Origin: Mucilaginibacter gilvus
GTDB lineage: Bacteria; Bacteroidota; Bacteroidia; Sphingobacteriales; Sphingobacteriaceae
DNA: 64,000 bases
Assembly (NCBI RefSeq): GCF_004054195.1
Contig: NZ_SBIW01000012.1
Location: 1-64,000, forward strand
Direction of reading: 5' to 3'
Position 1 is the stretch's first letter. Every line of letters begins with the position of its first letter. The notes beneath the pieces are model-generated. The model was not told where the DNA came from and did not search any database. It saw only the letters and a list, made by a program, of their open reading frames with translations. Both the position numbers and the translations under genes were made by a program. Of this stretch, positions 52,519-61,342 are shown one piece after another.

Positions 52519-53805
52519 ATGGGTGAAAAGACGATACTGGTTTGGTTTAGGAATGACTTGCGGATACACGATAATGAAATATTATCTGAAGCCATACGCA
52601 GGGCTGATAAAGTATTGCCGGTATATGTTTTTGATCCATATTACTTTAAAACCAGCGCTTCTGGTGTTTTAAAAACAGGCAGTTTCAGGGCGAGGTTTTT
52701 GCTGGAGTCGGTCGCCGACCTGCGCGCCAACCTGCAACAGTTTGGTGCCGAACTGCTCATCCGCACCGGAGACCCTGCCGAAGTACTTACCCAATTGGCC
52801 GAAGAATACCAGATCAGCGAAGTTTACCATCACCGCGAGGTTGCACCCGAAGAAACCGATGTGTCTGAAAAAGTGGAAGCAGCTTTATGGAAAATGAAGC
52901 TAAATCTCAGGCATTTCATCGGGCATACCATGTACCATAAAGAGGATCTGCCCTTCCCTATAAAAGATATTCCCGATAGTTTTGTCACCTTTAAAAAGAA
53001 GGTGGAGCGCGATAGCAATGTGCGCCAGTGCGTAACCTCACCGGAGCAGATTTTGATACCGGAAATTACCGACGCGGGCGAACTGCCAACCCTGGCCGAC
53101 TTGGGCGTACCCGAACCTATTGACGACACCCGCGCAACCAACCACTTTATAGGCGGCGAAACAGAGGCCTTAAACCGCCTGGAGCAATATTTTATCAGCC
53201 AGCACAATTGTGGGCAAAAGACAGGCAAAAATACCGGCGGTATCGCCTCGTGCTTATCGCCGTGGCTGGCGCTGGGCTGCGTATCGCCAAGGCAGGTGTA
53301 CTGGGAGGTGGTAAAGCACCGCGGCACGCTGCAAAATGCTGATGCCTTAATGCTGGAATTACTCTGGCGCGATTATTTTCGCTTTATGTTTAAAAAGCAT
53401 GGACAAAAGTATTTCCGTGCGGAAGGTTTTAATGATGAAGCTCCCCAACCCGCCAGTAACCAGGATGAACTTTTTGAGCATTGGAAAACCGGCGAAACGG
53501 GCGTGCCTTTTATAGATGCCGCCATGCACGAGTTGAATGCCACAGGCTACATCAGCAATTACAGTCGCCAGGCTGTGGCTACTTATTTAACCAAGGAGTT
53601 ACAGGTAGACTGGACTCGCGGCGCACTTTATTTTGAAGAAAAACTGATAGATTATTCGCCGGCAAGTAACTGGGGTAACTGGGCATTTGTTGCCGGTGTA
53701 GGTAACGATACCAAAAGCAACCGTTACTTTAACGCTGCCAAACCCGCCAATCAGCTGGACAGCAAGAGCGATTTTATCAGCACCTGGTTACCCGTATCGG
53801 CGTAA
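52519..53805 (+). CDS. Cryptochrome-DASH
   Basis: A 428-residue photolyase/cryptochrome of the DASH type. It has TILVWFRNDLRIHDNE at the N-terminus, a linker with KTGSFRARFLLESVADLR (DASH-type segment), LELLWRDYFRFMFKKHG and the FAD block SNWGNWAFVAGVGNDTKSNRYFN, which differs from the CPD-photolyase block in phrB. DASH proteins repair dimers in single-stranded DNA or act as light sensors. Probably co-transcribed with DUF2256. Confidence 0.93.
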   Translation: MGEKTILVWFRNDLRIHDNEILSEAIRRADKVLPVYVFDPYYFKTSASGVLKTGSFRARFLLESVADLRANLQQFGAELLIRTGDPAEVLTQLAEEYQISEVYHHREVAPEETDVSEKVEAALWKMKLNLRHFIGHTMYHKEDLPFPIKDIPDSFVTFKKKVERDSNVRQCVTSPEQILIPEITDAGELPTLADLGVPEPIDDTRATNHFIGGETEALNRLEQYFISQHNCGQKTGKNTGGIASCLSPWLALGCVSPRQVYWEVVKHRGTLQNADALMLELLWRDYFRFMFKKHGQKYFRAEGFNDEAPQPASNQDELFEHWKTGETGVPFIDAAMHELNATGYISNYSRQAVATYLTKELQVDWTRGALYFEEKLIDYSPASNWGNWAFVAGVGNDTKSNRYFNAAKPANQLDSKSDFISTWLPVSA

Positions 53806-53834
53806 CAAAGCAATAAAATATCAATCCAATCGTA

Positions 53835-53842
53835 TATATTTG
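53835..53842 (+). promoter_or_regulatory. Candidate -7 box TATATTTG for a 33-residue peptide gene
   Basis: A perfect TAnnTTTG match ending 4 bases before ATG 53846. If functional, transcription would begin at or near the ATG and the message would be leaderless. Confidence 0.4.
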
Positions 53843-53845
53843 TAT

Positions 53846-53947
53846 ATGAACTCCTTCGAACAATTCACCATCATTATCGGCCTGCTGGCTGTGCTGTTCG
53901 AGGGATTGGGCTATGTGCGCAGCTACCTGCACAAACTGATGCATTAA
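53846..53947 (+). CDS. Very small membrane peptide
   Basis: A 33-residue frame: MNSFEQFTIIIGLLAVLFEG then LGYVRSYLHKLMH. One hydrophobic helix (about 8-24) and a basic tail, like many small bacterial membrane proteins. It ends 2 bases from the stop of the opposing DUF3667 gene. Support comes from the -7 box and the residue layout; conservation is untested. Confidence 0.45.
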   Translation: MNSFEQFTIIIGLLAVLFEGLGYVRSYLHKLMH

Positions 53948-53949
53948 GA

Positions 53950-54825
53950 TTAGTGCATCGTCCACATTAATTTATAGAATATCAGTAGCCGGTACCCGGT
54001 TAATATCCCAACAAACATTACCGTAGTTATCACCGCGCCCGAAAAGGCATGGTAACCGCCCACCTTGTAAAATCTTTTTGCAGCAATGGTGAAGTATGTG
54101 CCAAAGACAGCCATATTGATCACGGATGTGATGGTATCAAACGTGCTGGAAAACTCCAGGTGTGTAAACCAGTAAAAAGGTTTGATCACCAATAAAGTGA
54201 ACAGGGTAAAATAGATGAGGATGAAGGAGAAGTAATGCGTGGCAAACACCAGGTGTTCGGTAAAGTATCTTTTAGTGTTGAAGAAGATGAGCGCGAAAAC
54301 CAAGGCCAGCGTGGGGATGAACAGGGCGATGTATAGTTTAGATTCGGTGCCTACCTTTCCGTTAAAAGTGGCGGCAAGGGTGGTAAATTCCGCATCGTTG
54401 TGTGCCTTTTGTAAAATGGTTTCTTTGGTGTGAAAGGATACGTATGGGTCGTACGCGTAAAAGCTGTAAAGTGGTTGCGAAAATATATTAAGGCTTCCCG
54501 CCAAAAAAAAGAAAAGGATGTTGCAGGTGATAAACAACTGGAAGGGTTTGAGATAGGTTATCCTTTTGCCTTTAGAGAAATCGGCCGTGAGCAGCCCGGG
54601 TTTTGTGATGAGTGTTTTGGCCGTGCGAAAAAACTTGTTGTCAAAATGGGTGATCCCTTCAACCGATTCTTCTACGTAATGCTTCAGGGCGAAATCGTGC
54701 GCGTCTACCTGCTTTTCGCCGCAGGTGCCGCAAAACTTATCGTTAACTACCGTGCCACATGATGCGCACAGGCCAGGTGCCGCCAGTTCACTGTGCGTTT
54801 TGTTGATTTTTTTATTCACGGGCAA
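53950..54825 (-). CDS. DUF3667 membrane protein with N-terminal zinc ribbon
   Basis: A 291-residue protein. The zinc ribbon CASCG...CGTCGEKQ lies near residues 20-40, the DUF3667 core FDNKFFRTAKTLITKPGLL at 80-100, then about five membrane helices. The start is ambiguous (TTG at 54825, GTG two codons later). Function unknown; common in Bacteroidota. Confidence 0.88.
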   Translation of the reverse strand: MPVNKKINKTHSELAAPGLCASCGTVVNDKFCGTCGEKQVDAHDFALKHYVEESVEGITHFDNKFFRTAKTLITKPGLLTADFSKGKRITYLKPFQLFITCNILFFFLAGSLNIFSQPLYSFYAYDPYVSFHTKETILQKAHNDAEFTTLAATFNGKVGTESKLYIALFIPTLALVFALIFFNTKRYFTEHLVFATHYFSFILIYFTLFTLLVIKPFYWFTHLEFSSTFDTITSVINMAVFGTYFTIAAKRFYKVGGYHAFSGAVITTVMFVGILTGYRLLIFYKLMWTMH

Positions 54826-54952
54826 AATTTATTAATGGTTAAATATAATAAATCGGGAGCGGCTTATACAAACTATAGGAGAGAGGAATTTATTGCAAAA
54901 AGAAAAATTTAGCTGGTGAAGTGCACTTTAGTTACAAAGTTATAACATATAA

Positions 54953-54986
54953 TTTGGGGCATATTGTACTATTATGCTTAATTTTG
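54953..54986 (+). promoter_or_regulatory. Bacteroidota-type promoter of sucA
   Basis: TTTG at 54953-54956 (-33) and TAATTTTG at 54979-54986 (-7) are separated by 22 bases, within the usual range. The start site would lie near 54992, giving a leader of about 20 bases before ATG 55012. Confidence 0.6.
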
Positions 54987-55011
54987 TACCGTTTTACAAG
55001 AATGGTTTCTC

Positions 55012-57831
55012 ATGGATCGCCTAAATTATATTGATAGCGGAAACGCTGCCTACATCGACTCTCTTTACGAATCGTATAAACAAGACCCCGAATCGGTAGA
55101 TTTTGGTTGGCAAAAGTTTTTTGAAGGCTTTGATTTTGGTAAAGAATCGCAGCCTGCAAAAGCGGCTGCACCTACAGCAACAGGTAGCGTTATGCCCGAA
55201 AACCTGCTGAAGGAGATCAACGTAATGAACATGATAGATGGCTACCGTACCCGTGGCCATTTGTTCACCAAAACAAACCCGGTGCGCGAACGCCGCCAAT
55301 ATTTCCCCGGTAAAGAACTGGAAACTTTCGGCCTGAGCGAAGCAGACATGGATACCGTATTTAACGCAGGTGTTGAAGTTGGCATAGGCCCCGCCAAACT
55401 GCGCGATATCCGCCAGTTGTTAGAAGATACTTACTGCCGCGCCATTGGTGCCGAATACCGCTACATCCGCAACCCTATCAAACTAAAATGGTTTGAGGAC
55501 AGGATGGAGACCAAACGTAACACGCCAAACTTCAGCATCGAAGAAAAGAAGATGATGCTTTCGAAACTCAACGAGGCCGTTGTTTTTGAAAACTTCCTCG
55601 GTACAAAATTCCTAGGTCAAAAACGTTTCTCACTGGAAGGTGCCGAATCTTTGATCCCCGCGCTTGATTCGGTTATCAAACAAGGTTCGGAACTGGGCAT
55701 ACAGGAGTTCATCATTGGTATGGCTCACCGCGGTCGTTTAAATGTGCTTACCAACATCATGGAGAAAACCTATAAAGAGGTGTTCTCTGAGTTTGAGGGC
55801 AAGAACTACGATTCGGAATCACCATTTGGTGGCGACGTAAAGTACCACCTTGGTTTCTCTACAGATATTAAAACAAAAAGCGGTAAAAATGTTCACTTAA
55901 GCCTTTGCCCCAATCCATCGCACTTAGAGGCGGTAGACCCGGTTGTGGAAGGTATCACCCGCTCTAAAATAGATTTTAAATACAACGGCGACCACTCTAA
56001 AATTGCCCCGATACTTATCCATGGCGATGCTTCTGTAGCAGGCCAGGGCATTGTGTACGAGGTATTGCAGATGGAAAAACTGGATGGTTACCGCACAGGC
56101 GGCACCGTGCATTTGGTTATTAATAACCAGATAGGTTTTACCACCAACTATAAGGACGCCCGCTCGAGCACTTATTGTACCGACGTTGCTAAAACTGTGC
56201 TTTCGCCCGTTTTTCACGTAAATGGCGATGATGTGGAGGCATTGGTATATGTAATAAACCTGGCCATGGAGTACAGGCAGGTATTTAACGAGGATGTGTT
56301 TATCGATATCCTTTGTTACCGCCGCTACGGCCACAACGAGGCTGATGAACCAAAATTCACCCAGCCGGTATTGTATAAAGCCATTGAGGCACACCCTAAC
56401 CCACTGCAGATCTACAGCAAAAAACTCATCGCGGAAGGTTCTGTAGACGAGTCATTTGTAAAAACGTTAGAGAAAGATTTCCGTGCCGAATTGCAGGGAA
56501 TGCTGGATGAATCTAAAGCCGAAGACCGCTTTACCGATACCATAGCCATGTTTGAAGGCGCATGGAGCGGGTTGCACCTGGCTAATCATAAAGAATTGAT
56601 CTCGGCAATTGATACTGCTGTACCAAAAGAAGATATCATAGCGATTGGCAATAAATTAACCGTATTGCCAACAGATAAACAGTTCTTCAAAAAAATTGAG
56701 AAATTATTTGAAGACCGCAACGCCATGGTGAACAAAACCGGCGTATTTGACTGGGCCATGGGCGAATTGCTTGCTTACGGAACCTTGTTGAAAGAAGGTT
56801 TCCCGGTGCGGCTGAGCGGTGAGGACGTTAAACGCGGTACCTTCTCGCACCGCCACGCAGTATTAACGCTGGCTGATAGCGAAGACGAATACACCCCGCT
56901 TGGCACTATTAATGAAGAAACAAGGCTAAGCATTTTCAACTCTTTACTGTCGGAATACGGCGTATTGGGTTTTGAATACGGTTACGCCATGGCAAACCCT
57001 AATGCGTTAACCATTTGGGAAGCGCAGTTTGGCGATTTCTTTAACGGCGCGCAGATTATCGTTGACCAGTACATTGCCAGTGCCGAAACAAAATGGCAGC
57101 GTGGTAATGGTTTAGTAATGTTGCTGCCGCATGGTTACGAAGGCCAGGGCCCTGAGCACTCCTCTGCACGTGTAGAACGCTTCCTGGAGCTTTGCGCCGA
57201 TGATAACATCCAGGTGGCTAATTGCACCACGCCTGCAAACTTCTTCCACATATTAAGGAGGCAGATGCACCGCGATTTTCGCAAGCCACTCATCATTTTT
57301 ACACCTAAAAGTTTATTACGCAGCCCTAAATGCGTATCGCCTATAAGCGATTTTACCAGCGGTAAATTCCAGGAACTGATAGACGATACCTATGCTGATA
57401 TTAAGAAAGTAAAACGCGTGCTGCTGTGTACGGGTAAGGTTTATTACGACCTGCTGGAGAAACAACAGGTAGACAAACGCAAGGATGTGGCCATTGTTCG
57501 TGTAGAGCAATTGTACCCGACACCTATACAGCAGATCATCAAAATAAAAGCCAAATACGAAAAAGCAACCGAATTTATTTGGGTGCAGGAAGAGCCGGAG
57601 AACATGGGCGCTTGGCCATACATTTGCCGTAAATTCCATGGCGATAAGCATTTTAACATGAAGGTGATCTCTCGTTTAGAGGGGAGTAGCACGGCTACCG
57701 GTTTTGCCAAACAACACGCCGCGCAGCAGGCCCACATTGTTACCAAGGCATTTGATACCCCTGCCGGTAAAGCGGTAAAAGCAGCTATAAAAAAAACAAC
57801 CGAAAAAATGGCTAACGCCGGGGCGGATTGA
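55012..57831 (+). CDS. sucA: 2-oxoglutarate dehydrogenase E1 component
   Basis: Thiamine-diphosphate-dependent decarboxylase of the TCA-cycle complex (2-oxoglutarate to succinyl-E2), cytoplasmic, 939 residues. The N-terminal YIDSLYESYKQDPESVD and DGYRTRGHLFTKTNP segments, the GMAHRGRLNVLTNIM active-site block, GDASVAGQGIVYE, and the C-terminal LPHGYEGQGPEHSSARVERFLEL are all characteristic. First gene of sucA-odhB; the E2 gene follows after 126 bases containing an inverted repeat. Confidence 0.98.
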   Translation: MDRLNYIDSGNAAYIDSLYESYKQDPESVDFGWQKFFEGFDFGKESQPAKAAAPTATGSVMPENLLKEINVMNMIDGYRTRGHLFTKTNPVRERRQYFPGKELETFGLSEADMDTVFNAGVEVGIGPAKLRDIRQLLEDTYCRAIGAEYRYIRNPIKLKWFEDRMETKRNTPNFSIEEKKMMLSKLNEAVVFENFLGTKFLGQKRFSLEGAESLIPALDSVIKQGSELGIQEFIIGMAHRGRLNVLTNIMEKTYKEVFSEFEGKNYDSESPFGGDVKYHLGFSTDIKTKSGKNVHLSLCPNPSHLEAVDPVVEGITRSKIDFKYNGDHSKIAPILIHGDASVAGQGIVYEVLQMEKLDGYRTGGTVHLVINNQIGFTTNYKDARSSTYCTDVAKTVLSPVFHVNGDDVEALVYVINLAMEYRQVFNEDVFIDILCYRRYGHNEADEPKFTQPVLYKAIEAHPNPLQIYSKKLIAEGSVDESFVKTLEKDFRAELQGMLDESKAEDRFTDTIAMFEGAWSGLHLANHKELISAIDTAVPKEDIIAIGNKLTVLPTDKQFFKKIEKLFEDRNAMVNKTGVFDWAMGELLAYGTLLKEGFPVRLSGEDVKRGTFSHRHAVLTLADSEDEYTPLGTINEETRLSIFNSLLSEYGVLGFEYGYAMANPNALTIWEAQFGDFFNGAQIIVDQYIASAETKWQRGNGLVMLLPHGYEGQGPEHSSARVERFLELCADDNIQVANCTTPANFFHILRRQMHRDFRKPLIIFTPKSLLRSPKCVSPISDFTSGKFQELIDDTYADIKKVKRVLLCTGKVYYDLLEKQQVDKRKDVAIVRVEQLYPTPIQQIIKIKAKYEKATEFIWVQEEPENMGAWPYICRKFHGDKHFNMKVISRLEGSSTATGFAKQHAAQQAHIVTKAFDTPAGKAVKAAIKKTTEKMANAGAD

Positions 57832-57848
57832 GGTATTAGTTTTAAGTA

Positions 57849-57937
57849 GTGAGTGTTGAGTTATGAGTATCATAACACTTCTTTATTACTTATACCGATA
57901 TTAATGCGCGATATAAAAACTCAATACTCACAACTCA
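57849..57937. repeat. Intergenic inverted repeat with word-like arms (spacer C)
   Basis: Left arm GTGAGTGTTGAGTTATGAGT (57849-57868) faces a right arm around 57915-57937 containing ACTCAATACTCACAACTC. Both are made of GAGT/TTGAGT words. Located between sucA and odhB. Same design as the spacers at 42.6 and 47.0 kb, with different words. Confidence 0.65.
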
Positions 57938-57957
57938 AAAACACATAACTAAATAAC

Positions 57958-59535
57958 ATGAGTTTAGAAATAAAAGTTCCGCCGGTAGGCGAATCCATAA
58001 CCGAAGTGACATTATCTGCCTGGAAGAAAAAAGACGGCGACCATGTGGAAATGGACGAAGTAATAGCCGAGCTGGAATCAGACAAGGCAACTTTTGAACT
58101 TACCGCAGAAAAAGCCGGGACTTTAACCACCAAAGCTGCAGAAGGCGATGTATTGCCTATTGGAGCCGTAGTTGCTATTATAGAAGAAGGCTCCGGCGCT
58201 GCTGCAACTGCTGCCGATAAAGCACCTGCCGCACCTGTTGCCGCTAAAGAAGAAGCCCCTGCGGCTGCTCCTGCAAGCGCACCGGCCCCGGCTGCTGCAC
58301 CATCATTGTTGGAAATAAAGGTGCCAACGGTAGGTGAATCTATTACAGAAGTAACCCTTTCGCGCTGGATCAAAAAAGACGGTGATGTCGTTGAAATGGA
58401 TGAAGCCATTGCCGAACTGGAATCAGATAAAGCAACATTTGAGCTTACTGCCGAAAAAGCAGGAACGCTAAAAACTATAGCCAATGAAGGCGATACCCTT
58501 CCCATTGGCGCTGTTGTTTGTACTATTGAAGGTGGTGGCAGTGAAGCACCCCGAGGTGCTACCGCCGTAACCCCTGCAGTTGCCGATGCGGTTAACGAAT
58601 CACCACAAACTGCTCCATCAAAAGGAACAACTTATGCATCGGGTGTGCCATCGCCTGCCGCTGCAAAAATATTAGCCGAAAAAGGCGTTGATACCGCATC
58701 TGTAAACGGTACCGGCGTTGATGGCCGCATTACCAAAGGTGATGCTTTATCGGCACAAAAACCTGCACCTGCTGCACCTGTTCCGGCCGCAAAACCTGCT
58801 GCCCCTGCCGCCGCATCTTCTGCACCAGTTGGTCCGCGTTCAGATCGCCGCGAAAAAATGTCTTCTCTGCGTAAAACCGTAGCAAGGCGTTTGGTTGCTG
58901 TGAAAAATGAAACCGCGATGTTAACTACTTTTAACGAAGTGGACATGTCGCCAATTATGGAACTGCGTGGCAAATACAAAGATAAATTCAAAGAGAAGCA
59001 TGGCGTAGGCTTAGGCTTCATGTCGTTCTTTACCAAAGCAGTTACGGAGGCCCTTAAAGAGTGGCCGGCTGTTGGCGCACGTATAGAAGGCGAAGAAGTG
59101 GTTTACAGCAACTTTGCAGATATCTCTATCGCTGTATCTGCACCAAAAGGTTTGGTTGTTCCCGTTATCCGCAACGCGGAGAGCATGAGCCTTGCCGAAA
59201 TTGAAAAAGCCATTGTTGTTTTAGCAGGCAAAGCCCGCGAAAGCAAACTGACTATCGACGAGATGACAGGCGGTACCTTCACCATCACCAATGGTGGTGT
59301 ATTTGGTTCCATGATGTCTACCCCGATCATCAACTCACCACAGAGTGCCATATTAGGTATGCACAACATTATAGAGCGCCCTGTTGCCGTAAACGGACAA
59401 GTGGTGATCCGCCCGATGATGTACCTTGCCCTGTCTTATGATCACCGCATCATTGATGGCCGCGAATCGGTAAGCTTCCTGGTACGCGTTAAACAATTAC
59501 TGGAAGACCCTACGAGATTGTTATTAGGCGTGTAA
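57958..59535 (+). CDS. odhB: Dihydrolipoyl succinyltransferase (E2) with two lipoyl domains
   Basis: E2 core of 2-oxoglutarate dehydrogenase: accepts the succinyl group from E1 on lipoate and passes it to CoA. 525 residues against about 405 in E. coli SucB. Two lipoyl domains (2-77 and 117-192) each carry ELESDKATFE, with lipoyl Lys43 and Lys158. An Ala/Pro-rich linker separates them. An E1/E3-binding domain follows (about 223-262, GVPSPAAAKILAEKGVD) and the catalytic acyltransferase core (about 295-525), with SYDHRIIDGRESVSFLV near the end. The near-identity of the two lipoyl domains points to recent duplication. Confidence 0.96.
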   Translation: MSLEIKVPPVGESITEVTLSAWKKKDGDHVEMDEVIAELESDKATFELTAEKAGTLTTKAAEGDVLPIGAVVAIIEEGSGAAATAADKAPAAPVAAKEEAPAAAPASAPAPAAAPSLLEIKVPTVGESITEVTLSRWIKKDGDVVEMDEAIAELESDKATFELTAEKAGTLKTIANEGDTLPIGAVVCTIEGGGSEAPRGATAVTPAVADAVNESPQTAPSKGTTYASGVPSPAAAKILAEKGVDTASVNGTGVDGRITKGDALSAQKPAPAAPVPAAKPAAPAAASSAPVGPRSDRREKMSSLRKTVARRLVAVKNETAMLTTFNEVDMSPIMELRGKYKDKFKEKHGVGLGFMSFFTKAVTEALKEWPAVGARIEGEEVVYSNFADISIAVSAPKGLVVPVIRNAESMSLAEIEKAIVVLAGKARESKLTIDEMTGGTFTITNGGVFGSMMSTPIINSPQSAILGMHNIIERPVAVNGQVVIRPMMYLALSYDHRIIDGRESVSFLVRVKQLLEDPTRLLLGV

Positions 59536-59556
59536 ACGTCCTCCTTTTAAATATGG

Positions 59557-59582
59557 AAGCCCGGTTATGCCGGGCTTTTTTT
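59557..59582 (+). terminator. Terminator of the sucA-odhB operon
   Basis: AAGCCCGG (59557) pairs with CCGGGCTT (59570) around TTATG, followed by seven T. Confidence 0.88.
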
Positions 59583-59606
59583 GTGGGTGATTTTTTTATA
59601 AATATT

Positions 59607-59634
59607 TTTGAATAAACAAATTTGTTTACATTTG
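59607..59634 (+). promoter_or_regulatory. Promoter of the AbiEii-type toxin operon
   Basis: TTTG at 59607-59610 and TACATTTG at 59627-59634 are 16 bases apart, slightly short but with a perfect -7 box. It lies inside the longest possible frame of the downstream gene and so places the start at GTG 59640 or ATG 59643. Confidence 0.55.
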
Positions 59635-59642
59635 CTCTTGTG

Positions 59643-60137
59643 ATGTCGTTAATAGAAAAATATAAAGGGATTCATCCCGGTTTAATATTAGAGCGGGAAC
59701 TTAAAAAAAGGAATATCAGAAAGGGGCCGTTTGCCCTTTCTCTAAAAGAATATCCTCAAATTTTAAATGAAATAACCAAAGGCAGAAGAGGTTTAACACC
59801 CGCCCTATCATTAAAGATAGATGATGCTTTGCAAATGGAGGAAGGTACGATGTTAATTCTCCAGGCCTATTATGAGATCAATAAAGAAAAGCAGAAGGTA
59901 AAATTAAACGACCATCCCGATCTGAGGATCTTGAGGCGAGCTATTTTCTGGGACACAGACATGGATAAAATCGATTGGCGAAAACAACAGCAAGCCGTTA
60001 TAAAACGCGTGTTCGAAAGGGGTAATGAGCATGAACGGCAAGAGATGATCCGATTTTACGGGAAGAAACAAGTAAGTGCCGCCATAGGTAGTGATGATGA
60101 GGGCAGGCTAAATATTATGGATCATAACCAGATATAA
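59643..60137 (+). CDS. HTH antitoxin-like protein with C-terminal DUF6922-type region
   Basis: A 164-residue protein from ATG 59643. The first 70 residues resemble HigA-type antitoxins: HPGLILERELKKRNIRKG, then ALSLKEYPQILNEITKGRR and PALSLKIDDAL as the DNA-binding helices. The C-terminal part (about 85-125: PDLRILRRAIFWDTDMDKID and WRKQQQAVIKRVFERG) resembles the DUF6922 segment found on antitoxins of nucleotidyltransferase toxins. It is separated from the toxin gene by 2 bases and probably represses its own promoter. Confidence 0.75.
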   Translation: MSLIEKYKGIHPGLILERELKKRNIRKGPFALSLKEYPQILNEITKGRRGLTPALSLKIDDALQMEEGTMLILQAYYEINKEKQKVKLNDHPDLRILRRAIFWDTDMDKIDWRKQQQAVIKRVFERGNEHERQEMIRFYGKKQVSAAIGSDDEGRLNIMDHNQI

Positions 60138-60139
60138 TT

Positions 60140-60793
60140 ATGATTTATTGGAACACCGTTGATAGCTTGTTAAAGGAAACATTGCTTAAGTTAATGAAGG
60201 CCGAGGAGTTAAGCGACTTTCGGCTTGTTGGCGGAACAGCGCTTAGCTTGCAACTGGGGCACAGAATGTCTGTAGATATTGATATGTTTACCGATAGTGA
60301 CTATGGCAGCGTTGACTTTGATGCGATTGAGGATTATCTAAAACTTAATTATCCATATGTTGAAGGCGAATTTGGTGGTAACCCCGGCCTTGGAAGATCT
60401 TACCTGGTTGGAGGTAATCCAATTGAGGTTGTAAAGCTGGATCTGTACTATACTATGGATCCATTTTTTCAACCAGCAAAAGAAGAAGAGGGCGTAAGAA
60501 TGGCGACCATAGAGGAGATAATAGCCATGAAGGTAGACATAGTACAACGCGGCGGCAGAAAAAAAGATTTTTGGGACCTACACGAATTGTTAGGCCGATT
60601 TACCATTAATAATATGATCGCTTTGCATCAGCAACGTTTTGAATGGACACATGATGAACCGCTCATCCGCAAAAATTTCACACAGTTTTCAGCGGCTGAC
60701 AACGATTTTGATCCGATTTGTCTGAAAAGTAAGGAATGGATATTCATAAAAGAGGATATTGAAGAGGCGGTTGCAAAATCGGCAGAAAAATAA
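60140..60793 (+). CDS. AbiEii/AbiGii-type nucleotidyltransferase toxin
   Basis: A 217-residue protein with the AbiEii pattern: FRLVGGTALSLQLGHRMSVD then IDMFT, giving the GG(T/S) and DxD metal residues, followed by a helical C-terminal part. AbiEii-type toxins transfer nucleotides to RNA, and relatives such as MenT modify tRNA; they cause growth arrest or phage abortive infection. The target here is unknown. Tight two-gene operon with its antitoxin, as in type IV-like AbiE systems, though the antitoxin here is HigA-like rather than AbiEi. Confidence 0.87.
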   Translation: MIYWNTVDSLLKETLLKLMKAEELSDFRLVGGTALSLQLGHRMSVDIDMFTDSDYGSVDFDAIEDYLKLNYPYVEGEFGGNPGLGRSYLVGGNPIEVVKLDLYYTMDPFFQPAKEEEGVRMATIEEIIAMKVDIVQRGGRKKDFWDLHELLGRFTINNMIALHQQRFEWTHDEPLIRKNFTQFSAADNDFDPICLKSKEWIFIKEDIEEAVAKSAEK

Positions 60794-60831
60794 ATGTCTG
60801 GCGAAATGCAGCTTTACCCCTTAGCAAATTT

Positions 60832-61293
60832 TCATGTGAACTTCCCCAATTCAATCGCCTCATCTCCAAAATATGCTTTAAATTTAGCTGATAGCCGTTC
60901 ATCCGTGAATTTTACAATCGTATACCCGCTATCAAAACAAATTATCTCTATTGCAGCATCAGGGTGTTGAAGGTTACCGTTTTTCCATATTAACTCGTTG
61001 CCCTCGGCAAAAGGTATTGCATTCTCATCAATCGTAATTTCGACATTGTAAGGTATCGCAATTATCACACCCCAAACAAACTGGATATGCTTCGTTAAAA
61101 TCTGCAGCATTTCTTCACCGGTCAATAAAAAATACTCGTCTTCGAAATTGAATGGCGTTACCTCTCCGGACATGAAATCTAAATCGGAGAATAACCAATT
61201 AAAATCCGCAACATAATCGTGGATCGGATTTAATATCACACTCAGGTCTGTGTGATATTGCATTTTTTTAGTCTTCCGAATAATCCAATTCAT
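60832..61293 (-). CDS. Hypothetical protein
   Basis: A 153-residue acidic cytoplasmic protein without signal peptide or membrane helix. The second Met (residue 11, MQYHTDL) is a plausible alternative start. It contains FNWLFSDLDFMSGEVTPFN and a beta-rich middle. No family recognised. It converges on the toxin gene, and a link with it is not implied by orientation. AT-rich compared with neighbours. Confidence 0.6.
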   Translation of the reverse strand: MNWIIRKTKKMQYHTDLSVILNPIHDYVADFNWLFSDLDFMSGEVTPFNFEDEYFLLTGEEMLQILTKHIQFVWGVIIAIPYNVEITIDENAIPFAEGNELIWKNGNLQHPDAAIEIICFDSGYTIVKFTDERLSAKFKAYFGDEAIELGKFT

Positions 61294-61342
61294 GATCGTT
61301 CTTTCAAGTAATCAATGTTTCCTCTTAATGGAATTAGATGCC

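Noticed and set aside
57921..58505. Long antisense frame over the odhB lipoyl region
   Set aside because: Ala/Ser-rich mirror of the Ala/Pro-rich linker and repeated lipoyl domains; no start signal or family match.
60832..61293. Third component of the toxin-antitoxin module
   Set aside because: It is on the opposite strand, converges on the toxin gene and shows no known antitoxin or immunity motif.
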